The notes under the pieces were generated by a model. It did no database searches. It saw nothing but the letters and a program-made list of their open reading frames with translations, and was not told the origin of the DNA. Made by a program: the position numbers and the translations under genes. A stretch of 64,000 nucleotides of DNA from the NCBI GenBank assembly GCA_049568075.1, contig CP144911.1; one strand, given 5' to 3'. The stretch is from Gottfriedia sp049568075. Lineage in GTDB: Bacteria > Bacillota > Bacilli > Bacillales > Bacillaceae_G. The stretch's first letter is position 1, and every line of letters begins with the position of its first letter. This document shows positions 51,481-59,977 of the stretch, piece after piece.

Positions 51481-52404
51481 ATGAAAAAGTTAATATTACC
51501 ATTGATTCTTATTTTTGTTTTAATTACGAGTGCATGTAGCCGTAATTCGTCAGATAAGAAGGCGAGTACTTCAAAGATGGACGATCAACCTAAAACATTT
51601 ACATATCAATCGGAAACTGGCCCCTTTGAAGTACCAACACATCCAAAACGCGTAATCTTACTTTCAGGTTTTACGGGTAATGTCATTTCTTTAGGAGTAA
51701 ATGTTGTTGGGGTAGATGTTTGGTCAAAGAATAATCCAACCTTTAAGAAGGAATTAAAAGATGTAGCGGAAGTATCGGATGAGAACCTTGAAAAAATAAT
51801 TGAATTAAAACCAGATTTAATAATTGGATTATCAAATATTAAAAATATAGATAAATTGAAAGAGATTGCTCCAACGGTAACATACACATGGGGTAAATTA
51901 GATTATTTAGCACAGCATATCGAAATTGGTAAACTGTTAAACAAAGAGAAGGAAGCAACAAAATGGGCTGATGACTTTAAACAACGCGCGGAAAAAGCCG
52001 GAGATGAAATTCGCGCTAAAATCAGTGAAGATGCAACTGTATCAGTATTTGAATCATAGGATAAACAGCTATATGTATTCGGTAATAATTGGGCACGCGG
52101 AACTGAAATACTTTACCAAGCAATGAAATTAAAAATGCCTGAGAAAGTAAAAGAAGTGGCTTTAAATGATGGTTATTATACACTTTCTACAGAAGTGCTA
52201 CCACAATATGCTGGAGATTACATTATTTTAAGTAAATAAGCAGATGCAGATATATCGTTCCAGAAAACAGATACATATAAATCTATTCCAGCTGTAAAAA
52301 ATAATCGTGTATATGAAATGCTTGGCAATGGCGCGTCGTTCAGTGACCCAGTTACACTTGAAAAACAGCTAGCATTCTTTAAAAAATCATTTTTAGGAAA
52401 TTAA
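51481..52404 (+). pseudogene. Iron-siderophore ABC transporter substrate-binding lipoprotein, broken by two stops
   Basis: The frame encodes a FeuA/YclQ-like class III binding protein. It has a lipoprotein signal with LITSAC (Cys19), then a TYQSETGPFEVPTHPKRVIL segment, and SDENLEKIIELKPDLIIGLS in the N-lobe. Translation stops at TAG 52057-52059 after 192 residues. The same frame continues with clear homology (QLYVFGNNWARGTEILYQA, DGYYTLSTEVLPQ, AGDYIILSK) to a second stop, TAA 52237-52239, and then YKSIPAVKNNRVYE to TAA at 52404. The full length would be about 307 codons. Both stops are single-codon substitutions with no frameshift, so the gene looks recently lost. Its Fur box is intact. No permease gene adjoins it. 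Confidence 0.85.
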
Positions 52405-52444
52405 TAGATTGTAACAGGATTTTCAAATTTAGTATGCATGAAAA

Positions 52445-52482
52445 TAGAGGAACTAAATCTTAATTAAGATTTAGTTCCTCTA
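52445..52482. terminator. Perfect long palindrome, bidirectional terminator
   Basis: TAGAGGAACTAAATCTTA and its exact reverse complement are separated by two bases (18-bp arms). It lies between the broken lipoprotein gene and convergent rsfA; the T-run is poor on the plus strand and better on the minus strand. Confidence 0.6.
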
Positions 52483-52499
52483 TAATATAACTGACAATG

Positions 52500-53351
52500 T
52501 TATTCTGCAATTTTTTCTAAATTTCCGTTTTTATCCATTCTAAAGGATGTTGCTGCTGGTTTCTCTTCCTCTTCAAATAATACTAATTTTCTAGCACGGT
52601 TCATTATTTTCATCATTGTTTCATAGTCTTCTTGAACAGTAGTAGCGTCTTTTTCAAGCTTTTCTACTTGTCTCTGTAACTGTGAATTTCGTTCCTGTAA
52701 TTGCATAAGCTCTCTTTTTAGTTGATCATTTTCACGGACTAAACGATCGCTACCAATCTGACTGCTTGAAAGACCTTGTAAAAACTGGATGACATCAAAC
52801 ATTGTAATTGAACTTTTTCTTGTATTCATTGGTGAAGCTGGTGGAGTCTGAATCTGTGATTGATACTGATTTTGAACGGAAGAAATACTTGAATAGATCT
52901 CAGTCGTTGGTTCCTCGTTATGTGTTACTTCTACACTCTCATCATTTTCAGTATCAGTTTCCACAAAAGACCCAAATTCTTGATCGAGTTCAACACCATA
53001 TTCTAAATCTTGTTCATCATTTAAATAACGATCAAAATTACTAGATACATCTGTTTGTATATAACTAGATTCAGAAGGTGTATATAATAACTTTTTCTTA
53101 GCATCTTCACCTTTAGCGTGTCGAAGCTTTTCTTTACGGAATTTCTTAGCTAATTGAAGTGCCTTTTCATAATTATAGCGAACTACAGCATTCCAACGAA
53201 AACCACATGCAGCCGAAGTTCGTTCTAAAACATCGCCTACTTCTTCAAAGGCATTTAATTGGGTACTACCTTCTCGTACGTGACGTAAAACGGTTTCCGC
53301 TAAAAGTAAATCATTTTCTTCAGTCCAAGCATCCTGTCTTAATTTCATCAT
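52500..53351 (-). CDS. rsfA: RsfA family prespore transcription regulator
   Basis: A 283-residue protein. A Myb/SANT-like DNA-binding domain is at the N-terminus (MKLRQDAWTEENDLLLAETV, GFRWNAVVRY, about 1-60). A polar linker rich in Glu, Ser and Gln follows, and a leucine-zipper coiled coil at about 195-245 (NDQLKRELMQLQERNSQL and onward) suggests dimers. In B. subtilis RsfA is made under sigma-F and tunes forespore gene expression. ATG ATG at 53351 and 53348 are both usable, with GAGGGG ahead of the first. No sigma-F promoter was identified by eye. Confidence 0.9.
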   Translation of the reverse strand: MMKLRQDAWTEENDLLLAETVLRHVREGSTQLNAFEEVGDVLERTSAACGFRWNAVVRYNYEKALQLAKKFRKEKLRHAKGEDAKKKLLYTPSESSYIQTDVSSNFDRYLNDEQDLEYGVELDQEFGSFVETDTENDESVEVTHNEEPTTEIYSSISSVQNQYQSQIQTPPASPMNTRKSSITMFDVIQFLQGLSSSQIGSDRLVRENDQLKRELMQLQERNSQLQRQVEKLEKDATTVQEDYETMMKIMNRARKLVLFEEEEKPAATSFRMDKNGNLEKIAE

Positions 53352-53485
53352 ATAAATTTCCCCTCAACTTTCTTTTATTCAATTAATTGATTTAATTTCC
53401 TAGCTGATTAATAGAAGTTTGGACAAAAAAATAGAAAACTATACAAAAAATAGAAAATAGTAGAATACTATTCGGAGTGATTTAA

Positions 53486-53626
53486 TTGGAAAACTTGCAT
53501 GTCCTTTTTGGAACGAGTAAAATTACTGCTGAGTATGTTCAATTTAGAACAGAAAGGATTGTAAAAAAATGTCAAATGAATTTAGAATATGTGATGACTG
53601 CCAGGCGACAAATATTAAAACATTAG
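53486..53626 (+). CDS. Possible 46-residue upstream ORF overlapping the DUF1450 gene
   Basis: TTG 53486 lies four bases after GGAGTGAT and opens a frame starting MENLHVLFGTSKITAEYVQF and ending RRQILKH, overlapping the first 19 codons of the next gene in another frame. The binding site is good and the start region is well formed, but the peptide resembles nothing I know. It could be a leader peptide that couples translation, or chance. Confidence 0.3.
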   Translation: MENLHVLFGTSKITAEYVQFRTERIVKKCQMNLEYVMTARRQILKH

Positions 53627-53796
53627 TCCCTCGCTTAAAAAGAATAGATGATGAAGCAGAGATTAAAATTGGTTGTCAATCTTACTGTGGACCAGGACGA
53701 AAAAAATCATTTTGTTTCGTAAACAATCGCCCCCTATCTGCACCTAACGAAGATGATCTACTTGTAAAGATAAAGTCAAAACTAGGTAAGAATTAA
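53569..53796 (+). CDS. DUF1450 family protein
   Basis: A 75-residue cytosolic protein. The DUF1450 features are FRICDDCQATNIKTLVPRLK and IGCQSYCGPGRKKSFCFVNNR, in which four or five cysteines (CxxC, CxxxC, C) suggest metal or iron-sulfur binding. The C-terminus VKIKSKL is helical and basic. Relatives such as YuzB have no assigned function. GAAAGGAT precedes ATG 53569. A terminator follows at once. Confidence 0.85.
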   Translation: MSNEFRICDDCQATNIKTLVPRLKRIDDEAEIKIGCQSYCGPGRKKSFCFVNNRPLSAPNEDDLLVKIKSKLGKN

Positions 53797-53798
53797 GC

Positions 53799-53827
53799 GC
53801 TCCTTCATCTTTAGGAGCGTTTTTTTG
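53799..53827 (+). terminator. Terminator of the DUF1450 gene
   Basis: CGCTCCT pairs with AGGAGCG around TCATCTT, followed by seven T. Confidence 0.85.
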
Positions 53828-53836
53828 ATATAATAA

Positions 53837-53962
53837 GAAATGCGGAAGGCGTTTGCTCAGCCCCGACAAGCATAAGACGAAGAACAATGAAGGTTGGTTT
53901 TTAACCTTTATTGGGCTTTGGCTTATGACCTCGAGGGGCTAACGCCTGGAGCTAGACAATAT
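53837..53962 (+). repeat. Dispersed repeat of the CAGCCCCGACAAGC family, full copy
   Basis: GAAATGCGGAAGGCGTTTG, CAGCCCCGACAAGCATAAGA, GGTTGGTTTTTAACC, GGGCTTTGGCTTATGACC, GGGGCTAACGCCTGGAGC and TAGACAAT. It corresponds nearly base for base to the copy at 20741-20864 in the opposite direction. The GGCGTTTG...CAGCCCC / GGGGCTAACGCC ends can pair. Confidence 0.8.
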
Positions 53963-54298
53963 GAAATGTGGAGAAAGCTTTCGGAACTAGACACCATGAA
54001 ATACCTATTTTAACTTTGATATCTAAGGGTTGAGAGATAAAAATTGATAATACATGCAGAAGGTTGGTTTTTACCTTCATTGGAATTTGGCTTATGACCT
54101 CGAGGGGCTAACGCCTGAGCTAGACAATCTGAAATGTGGAGAAAGCTTTCGGAACTAGACACCATGAAATACCTATTTTAACTTTGAAATCTAAGGGTTA
54201 AGAGATAAAAATTAATAATACACGCAGAAGGTTGGTTTTTACCTTCTTTGGAATTTGGCTTATGACTCGATGGGTTAATGCCTTAAGCAACAAAAGGA
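53963..54298 (+). repeat. Tandem duplication (two units of 168 bp) carrying repeat remnants
   Basis: Units 53963-54130 and 54131-54298 begin identically GAAATGTGGAGAAAGCTTTC, GGAACTAGACACCATGAAAT and carry AAGGTTGGTTTTTACCTT, TTTGGCTTATGAC and a GAGGGGCTAACGCC remnant of the neighbouring repeat. The second unit decays toward its end. No gene is seen from 53797 to 54377. Confidence 0.8.
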
Positions 54299-54377
54299 AA
54301 GATAAAAGAGTCCTGTTCAGAAAGTAAATCAATTAGCATATAAAGAATTAGTATACATATTGAAAGGGGGCCAAGAT

Positions 54378-55691
54378 ATGTCATATCGTTTCCAAAAGCT
54401 TTATGAGGAAAAAGTATTTAAAGATCCTGTACATCGTTATATTCACGTAAGAGATCAAGTTATTTGGGATTTAATCGGTACGAAAGAATTTCAGAGACTA
54501 CGCAGAATTAAACAGCTTGGTACTACCTATCTGACGTTTCATGGAGCTGAGCATAGTCGATTTACTCACTCGCTTGGCGTTTATGAAATTATAAGACGTA
54601 TGGTAGATGATGTTTTTTCTGGTCGTCCTGAATGGAATGATGATGATCGCTTATTAGCTCTTTGTGCTGGATTATTACATGATGTTGGTCATGGTCCTTT
54701 TTCGCATACATTTGAGAAGATATTTAATTTAGATCATGAGGAATTAACGAGAGAAATTATTGAGGGTTCAACAGAAATTAACGAAATCCTAAGAAAAGTA
54801 GGGGATGACTTTCCTAAGAAAGTATCAGAAGTCATTGAGAAAACATCGGCGAATAAGTTAGTTACGAGCATGATTTCAAGCCAAATTGATGCAGATCGAA
54901 TGGATTATCTCCTTAGAGATGCATACTACACTGGCGTAAGTTACGGCAATTTTGATATGGAACGTATTTTGAGAATTATGCGTCCTCGTCCAGATGGAGT
55001 TGTTATTAAACAATCAGGTATGCATGCTGTTGAGCACTACTTAATTAGTCGATTCCAGATGTACTGGCAAGTTTATTTTCATCCTGTGTCTAGAAGTGCG
55101 GAAGCCATTTTACAAAAAATATTACAAAGGGCTAAATATTTGCATGAAAGAGGTTACCATTTTAATTATGTACCAGTGCATTTTGGTCATTTATTTGAAG
55201 GGAAAGTTGATTTAGATGAATATATCAAATTAGATGAATCGGTCCTTTTGTATTATTTCCAAGTATGGCAGGAGGAATCCGACCAAATCTTGAGTGATCT
55301 ATGTCAACGATTCTTAAATCGAAAATTATTTCAATATGTAGACTTTGATACACAAAAACATACTGAAAAGTTTGCTGTATTAAAAGAGTTATTTTTAGAA
55401 ATAGAGATAGATCCGGAATACTATTTAGTTATCGATACAATTTCAGACGAGGCCTATGATTACTTTAGGTATGGTGAAGAAGGTGGGAAGAAGCCGATTT
55501 TACTATTACAAACGAACGGTGATTTAAAAGAAATCTCGCGTAAATCAGAGCTAGTTGATGGAATAACTGGTAAAAAGTTATTCGATTCTAAGTTATATTT
55601 TCCTCACGATTTAATTTATAACGATCCTGATGAAAAGAAAAAGAAAGTAATCGAAATGATTGAAGAAATAGCAGGGGCTAAAAGAAGATAA
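54378..55691 (+). CDS. ywfO: HD domain phosphohydrolase YwfO
   Basis: A 437-residue dNTP triphosphohydrolase-like protein. The metal site is clear: His in AEHSRFTHSLGVYEI near 55, His-Asp in LLHDVGHGPFSHTFE near 92-106, and Asp in IDADRMDYLLRDAYYTG near 175. FKDPVHRYIHVRDQVIWDLI near 15-34 is also conserved. Relatives hydrolyse dNTPs or act in stress signalling; the exact substrate is not settled. ATG 54378 follows AAAGGGGG. Its terminator is interrupted by a hairpin element. Confidence 0.9.
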   Translation: MSYRFQKLYEEKVFKDPVHRYIHVRDQVIWDLIGTKEFQRLRRIKQLGTTYLTFHGAEHSRFTHSLGVYEIIRRMVDDVFSGRPEWNDDDRLLALCAGLLHDVGHGPFSHTFEKIFNLDHEELTREIIEGSTEINEILRKVGDDFPKKVSEVIEKTSANKLVTSMISSQIDADRMDYLLRDAYYTGVSYGNFDMERILRIMRPRPDGVVIKQSGMHAVEHYLISRFQMYWQVYFHPVSRSAEAILQKILQRAKYLHERGYHFNYVPVHFGHLFEGKVDLDEYIKLDESVLLYYFQVWQEESDQILSDLCQRFLNRKLFQYVDFDTQKHTEKFAVLKELFLEIEIDPEYYLVIDTISDEAYDYFRYGEEGGKKPILLLQTNGDLKEISRKSELVDGITGKKLFDSKLYFPHDLIYNDPDEKKKKVIEMIEEIAGAKRR

Positions 55692-55697
55692 AAATAG

Positions 55698-55799
55698 TAA
55701 ACGGAAGTTATCCCCCGTTTACTCATTATTTAGACAAAATACTAAAAACTTGATTTTCAGACTGATTGAAAGCGTTTGGCGGGCAGTCTGACGTTTACT
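55698..55799. repeat. Short copy of the terminator-nested hairpin element after ywfO
   Basis: The ywfO terminator AGTAAACGG/CCGTTTACT (55698-55724) is followed by TTAGACAAAAT, GATTTTCAGACTGATTG, AAAGCGTTTGGCGGGC, AGTCTGA and then CGTTTACT again (55792-55799), a partial copy of the terminator's right arm. Confidence 0.6.
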
Positions 55800-55819
55800 A
55801 TTGATGTATGTAAGGATTT

Positions 55820-56005
55820 CTATTCGTCACTAAGGCGTTTGCCTGCAACTGCATAATGATTTTTTGTCATTTCTTCAATGAAAACAACAATCTTTTCAGT
55901 TGGAGCACCTGTTGTTTCACTTACAGCATCAGTAACTTTTTCAACTAATGCTTTCTTTTGTTCTTCAGTGCGACCTTCTAGCATTTTTACTGTAACGTAT
56001 GGCAT
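55820..56005 (-). CDS. 4-oxalocrotonate tautomerase family protein YwhB
   Basis: A 61-residue tautomerase. After removal of Met the catalytic Pro1 is exposed (MPYVTVKMLEGRT); the helix EEQKKALVEKVTDAVSETTG and the strand IVVFIEEMTKNHYAVAGKR complete the beta-alpha-beta unit that assembles as a hexamer. In B. subtilis YwhB tautomerises 2-hydroxymuconate and related acids in vitro; the natural substrate is unknown. AAGGAGG precedes ATG 56005. Confidence 0.92.
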   Translation of the reverse strand: MPYVTVKMLEGRTEEQKKALVEKVTDAVSETTGAPTEKIVVFIEEMTKNHYAVAGKRLSDE

Positions 56006-56169
56006 GTTATGACCTCCTTCGTTTTATCATTTTTATTATAACTCAGGAAGTCAGAATAATAACGATTAAATCAATTAACATTGAAGAAATCATAAAGAAT
56101 AAATTAAACTATTAATAAATTAACTGTTCAATTACATAATACAGCAATTTTTCTCGAAAGGAGCAAAGA

Positions 56170-56838
56170 ATGGGATCATTTTTTCAATATCCATTAAAAG
56201 ATATACCATTAATATTATTAGTTGTTGCAATTTCGTTATCAGTCCATGAATTTGCGCATGCTTATGTAGCTTATAAATTTGGAGATGACACGGCAAAGAG
56301 ACAAGGTAGATTAACGCTTTCTCCATTTAGACATTTAGACATTTTCGGTACAATTGCGATTATTATTTTAGGTTTTGGTTGGGCAAGACCAGTTCCTGTA
56401 AATCGCCATAATTTTAAACATCCGAGAATAGCAGGAATCTTAACTACTGCAGCGGGTCCGATTAGTAATCTAATTCTAGCGACACTTGGTTTAATCGCTT
56501 ATTCATTATTATATAAATTCGGATTTTTTCATTCTTTCCCACAAGCACTATCACTTACATTAGATTCTTTTTTTAATATTTTCGTTCAAATGAATATAGT
56601 ATTATTTGTATTTAACTTAATTCCTCTTCCACCACTAGATGGATATCGAATTTTAGAGGATTTAGCTCCTAATGATCTTCGTGCAAAAATGTCACAATAT
56701 GAGCAGTATGGAGCATTTGTATTTTTAGTTTTAGTATTAACTCCATTAGATAACTATACAATTCAACCAATTTTCCAGGTTGCTATACCGTCAGTTTTCC
56801 ACTGGATTAATTCAATCGTTACACCATTAATTTTTTAG
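56170..56838 (+). CDS. ywhC: Site-2 protease family membrane metalloprotease YwhC
   Basis: A 222-residue M50 protease with about six helices. The zinc-binding HEFAH is in SVHEFAHAYVAYKFG near 27-31 of TM1-2, and the third ligand Asp is in LIPLPPLDGYRIL near 155. No PDZ or CBS domain is attached, so it is the minimal form. The substrate is unknown. AGGAGC... AAAGGAGCAAAGA lies ahead of ATG 56170. It is followed after ten bases by ywhD. Confidence 0.9.
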   Translation: MGSFFQYPLKDIPLILLVVAISLSVHEFAHAYVAYKFGDDTAKRQGRLTLSPFRHLDIFGTIAIIILGFGWARPVPVNRHNFKHPRIAGILTTAAGPISNLILATLGLIAYSLLYKFGFFHSFPQALSLTLDSFFNIFVQMNIVLFVFNLIPLPPLDGYRILEDLAPNDLRAKMSQYEQYGAFVFLVLVLTPLDNYTIQPIFQVAIPSVFHWINSIVTPLIF

Positions 56839-56848
56839 GAGGGGCACA

Positions 56849-57361
56849 ATGTCTGATCAACCAAAAAAGAAATCACTAGGTTTTAATATATTAAAAAATG
56901 ATTCAACGAGTGGGCATGGCGGATTTGGTGTTGGAGCAATTAGTTTAGAAAATATTTCGCCAGTCTTTATTGATATACAAGAGAATGATGTTTTTGTAGA
57001 TATCGGTGCAATGCACGCAAGAAGTTCAGTTGAAAAGGGGATCAAGTTTTTAACGAATGAGGATGAAGTTCCTAATGGAAAACCTTATTGGTTAGTGTGG
57101 GTCGCAACTGAGCGAACTGAAAGCGGTCCTTATTATGCTGGAATAACAGGTTGCTACATGACTGTTGATCGTGAAGCTAGAAGGGGATATAAGCTTCTTC
57201 CTGACCACGTAAATAAAATGGATAAAGCGATGAAACGTAAAATAATGGTTGAACAGATGGATGAAAAGTCTCGTAAATTATTAGCCAATTTCTTAAAATC
57301 GCACAATGAAGAGATGTGGAATAATTCATCTGAACAATTAAAAACTGAACTTTTAGGTTAG
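56849..57361 (+). CDS. ywhD: YwhD family protein
   Basis: A 170-residue cytosolic protein. Family marks include the N-terminal KSLGFNILKNDSTSGHGGFG, INDVFVDIGAMHARS-like DVFVDIGAMHARSSVEKG near 45-62, and VWVATERTESGPYYAGITGC near 88-107. The function is unknown. AGGAGGGG precedes ATG 56849, ten bases from ywhC, so the two share an operon, as in B. subtilis. Confidence 0.9.
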   Translation: MSDQPKKKSLGFNILKNDSTSGHGGFGVGAISLENISPVFIDIQENDVFVDIGAMHARSSVEKGIKFLTNEDEVPNGKPYWLVWVATERTESGPYYAGITGCYMTVDREARRGYKLLPDHVNKMDKAMKRKIMVEQMDEKSRKLLANFLKSHNEEMWNNSSEQLKTELLG

Positions 57362-57372
57362 TATACTTTTTC

Positions 57373-57503
57373 GCACATTAAGTAAGTATAAATTGGCAGC
57401 GGATAATGAAAATCGACGCGGTTTCCAATTTTAGGTATTAAGTATAAGTGCAACTACGTCTCTGTCTTCGCCCTAGGGCTCGCCAATCGACGAGTTTTCT
57501 TTA
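57373..57503. repeat. 131-bp dispersed repeat, copy 2
   Basis: Begins GCACATTAAGTAAGTATAAA and ends GCTCGCCAATCGACGAGTTT then TCTTTA. It has the same length and order of blocks as the copy at 30453-30583. It lies just after ywhD. Confidence 0.75.
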
Positions 57504-57609
57504 GGTAAATTATATAAAAAATTTGAAGAAATCGTCGAATAATCTTTTTACATTTAAGACTAAATAAAGTAAACTAATAATAGCTTGGACAAAGCTAGGA
57601 CTAGGACAA

Positions 57610-57648
57610 ACAAAAGACCTTACCAATTTGGTGAGGTCTTTTGTTTTT
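57610..57648. terminator. Terminator of pbpG
   Basis: ACAAAAGACCTTACCA pairs with TGGTGAGGTCTTTTGT (GT wobble), followed by TTTT on the plus strand and TTGTCC on the minus strand. It overlaps the pbpG stop codon. Confidence 0.75.
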
Positions 57649-59665
57649 ACAGTAAATATTGTGAATACCAAGGCTTACTGTCCTTATTTACCTTTTTATG
57701 TTTTTGGTTTATTTTTTTATTTATACAAGATTTTGTAGGTTGTGTCCCTTTACGAAAATAAAGTGAAATTTTATCGCCACAGCCTTCTTTAAACAAAAGA
57801 CCAGTCTTTTCATCTATAGCAACTTTAACTAGATCATTTGGTAATTTAGCGTCTATATTTTTATCCGATAAATTTGTCATAACTGATGCCCATACCTTCT
57901 TCGACAGTGTACCCTCCTCTACGGTTAAATTTTTTGAATAATCATACCCAACCCATACCCCAACAATAAGATTTGAATGGAATCCAATCATCCAGCTGTC
58001 CGTTTTCGTAGTACCGGTTTTACCATAATAATCTTTTGATAGTTCAGGAATAATACTAGTACCTGTTACTGGCAAGTAGCTTGAAAAATTTGTGTTGAAC
58101 ATTCCGTTCATTAGTTGTTTCAGTATAATGGTTTGATCTTTATCTAATCTTTGTTTTTTATCAAACTTTTCTTTAAAAATCGTCTTTCCATTTTGAGTCT
58201 TAATCTCTTTTACGAAATGAGGAATAACATCTTTACCATTATTCGCAATTAAAGCATATGCTCTTGTCATATCGAGCAATGAAGCATCTTGAGTGCCGAG
58301 GGCCATTGAAGGTAGTTTATTATTCGGTGTGGTTAAATGGAATAACTTCTGTGCTTTGATAAATTCGTCAGTACCGACTGCCTGTTGGGTTTTTACAGCG
58401 TATATATTGTCTGAAACAGCAATAGCTTTAGCTAGAGTAATTGAATCATGTGCGTATAGATTGCCACTATTTTTCGGGCTATATGAATCTCCATTTTCAA
58501 AGTGAAATATAGTAGGCTTACTTTGAAGTCTTGTTGATGGGGTATAACCATTTTCAAGTGCACTGTAATATAGAATTGGTTTTATTGTACTTCCTACTTG
58601 TCGTTTCGACGCTATTGCTCGATTAAATAAAAACTGTCCTTTCTCACGGCCTCCAGTCATCCCTAATACTTCACCAGTTTGACTATTTAATACGACTACA
58701 CTAGCCTGTAAATCAGATTTTGGTCTAATATATTTATCAAATGCTTGATCAATATGCTTTTGAATAGCGGGATTAAATGTTGTATAAATTTGACTACCAT
58801 TATTATTGATTGATTGTCCAATTAAAGTTGTAATCTCTTTTTGAACGCTTTGTTGAAAATAGGATGTAAATGAAGAATTTGAAGTATGTTTAATCGGTTT
58901 TAACTTTATCGTTTCATCAATTGCCTTTTTAACAGTTTTTGAGCTGATTAATTTATTCTGTTCTAGTGCTGATAAAATTCGTTGCTGCCTTTTCTTTACA
59001 AATGAAAAATGAACGTAAGGATCATATGTTGAAGGATTAGCCGGAATACTTAATAAAAATGTAGATTCACCAATTGTAAGCTCGTTTGTCTCTTTTCCTA
59101 AGAAGGTATTCGCCGCAGTCTCTAGACCATAAATACCATGTCCAAAATAGATAGTGTTTAAATATGCTTCTAATATTTTATTTTTACTGTAGGCTGACTC
59201 AAGTCTCATCGTTAAATAAGCCTCTTTTAATTTACGATTAATCGTTTTCTCTTGTGAAAGATATAAATTTTTTGCAAGTTGCTGAGTTATTGTACTTCCG
59301 CCTTGAGCGTATTGTCCCTTCGTTATATTAATTAAGATAGCAGAACCCAACCTTTTTAAGTCGAAGCCATGGTGATGAAAAAAATTACGATCCTCAGAAA
59401 CTAAAATACTATTGATCGCAATTGGAGGCACATCTGCAATTTTAAGTGTTTTACGATTTTGAAGTAGCTTAGTTTTACTAATTAGCTTTTGATTGTGATC
59501 ATAATAACTGGAATTTGACTCAATAAATAACGAAGGTTTTGTAGACGTAACTGCAAACAGATAGACACAAGATAAAAATAGTGTCCCTGAAATTGAAATA
59601 ATCGTAAGTAAAATACCGACCTTTTGAAGTGTACGCCAATGAAAAGAGTAGTTGATATTATACAA
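57647..59665 (-). CDS. pbpG: Class A penicillin-binding protein (transglycosylase/transpeptidase)
   Basis: A 672-residue bifunctional PBP. One TM helix lies near 15-36. The GT51 domain (about 65-245) has the catalytic Glu in SEDRNFFHHHGFD and the second in GGSTITQQLAKNLYL. The transpeptidase domain (about 320-600) has SxxK at VGSTIKPILYY, SxN at AVSDNIYAVK and KTG at YGKTGTTKTDSW. The tail is short and basic. Position before speE matches B. subtilis pbpG (ywhE), a sporulation PBP acting on germ-cell-wall synthesis, but no sigma-F site was identified. Confidence 0.92.
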   Translation of the reverse strand: MYNINYSFHWRTLQKVGILLTIISISGTLFLSCVYLFAVTSTKPSLFIESNSSYYDHNQKLISKTKLLQNRKTLKIADVPPIAINSILVSEDRNFFHHHGFDLKRLGSAILINITKGQYAQGGSTITQQLAKNLYLSQEKTINRKLKEAYLTMRLESAYSKNKILEAYLNTIYFGHGIYGLETAANTFLGKETNELTIGESTFLLSIPANPSTYDPYVHFSFVKKRQQRILSALEQNKLISSKTVKKAIDETIKLKPIKHTSNSSFTSYFQQSVQKEITTLIGQSINNNGSQIYTTFNPAIQKHIDQAFDKYIRPKSDLQASVVVLNSQTGEVLGMTGGREKGQFLFNRAIASKRQVGSTIKPILYYSALENGYTPSTRLQSKPTIFHFENGDSYSPKNSGNLYAHDSITLAKAIAVSDNIYAVKTQQAVGTDEFIKAQKLFHLTTPNNKLPSMALGTQDASLLDMTRAYALIANNGKDVIPHFVKEIKTQNGKTIFKEKFDKKQRLDKDQTIILKQLMNGMFNTNFSSYLPVTGTSIIPELSKDYYGKTGTTKTDSWMIGFHSNLIVGVWVGYDYSKNLTVEEGTLSKKVWASVMTNLSDKNIDAKLPNDLVKVAIDEKTGLLFKEGCGDKISLYFRKGTQPTKSCINKKINQKHKKVNKDSKPWYSQYLL

Positions 59666-59977
59666 AAACGTATCCTCCTCTTCATTCGTTTCTCTAATTT
59701 AATACTAGTATGGTAGATTAAGAGAAATTTTATTCAAATTACCGTAGTAAAAAATATCAAAAAATTTAGCTTTAAAAATCTTGCATTTCACAAAAATTAC
59801 TCTATACTTTTCTTTTGTACGGCAAAAAATTGTCGTAACAACACAAATCCGATAGGAATTAGGAAGAGTGGGGATAATACGAAACATACTCGAAAAGTGG
59901 AGGCGCCTTGGTCAGCCCCGACAAAACGATCCATATGTTTCAAACTAAATCTTGATAAAGAAGGGTAGATGCATTAA
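59666..59977. other. Divergent pbpG/speE gap with a truncated repeat
   Basis: At about 59893-59922 AAAAGTGGAGGCGCCTTGGT and CAGCCCCGACAA match only the left end of the repeat family at 53837-53962; the rest is missing. The AAGGG site before speE is at 59961. No clear promoter for either gene was found. Confidence 0.5.
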
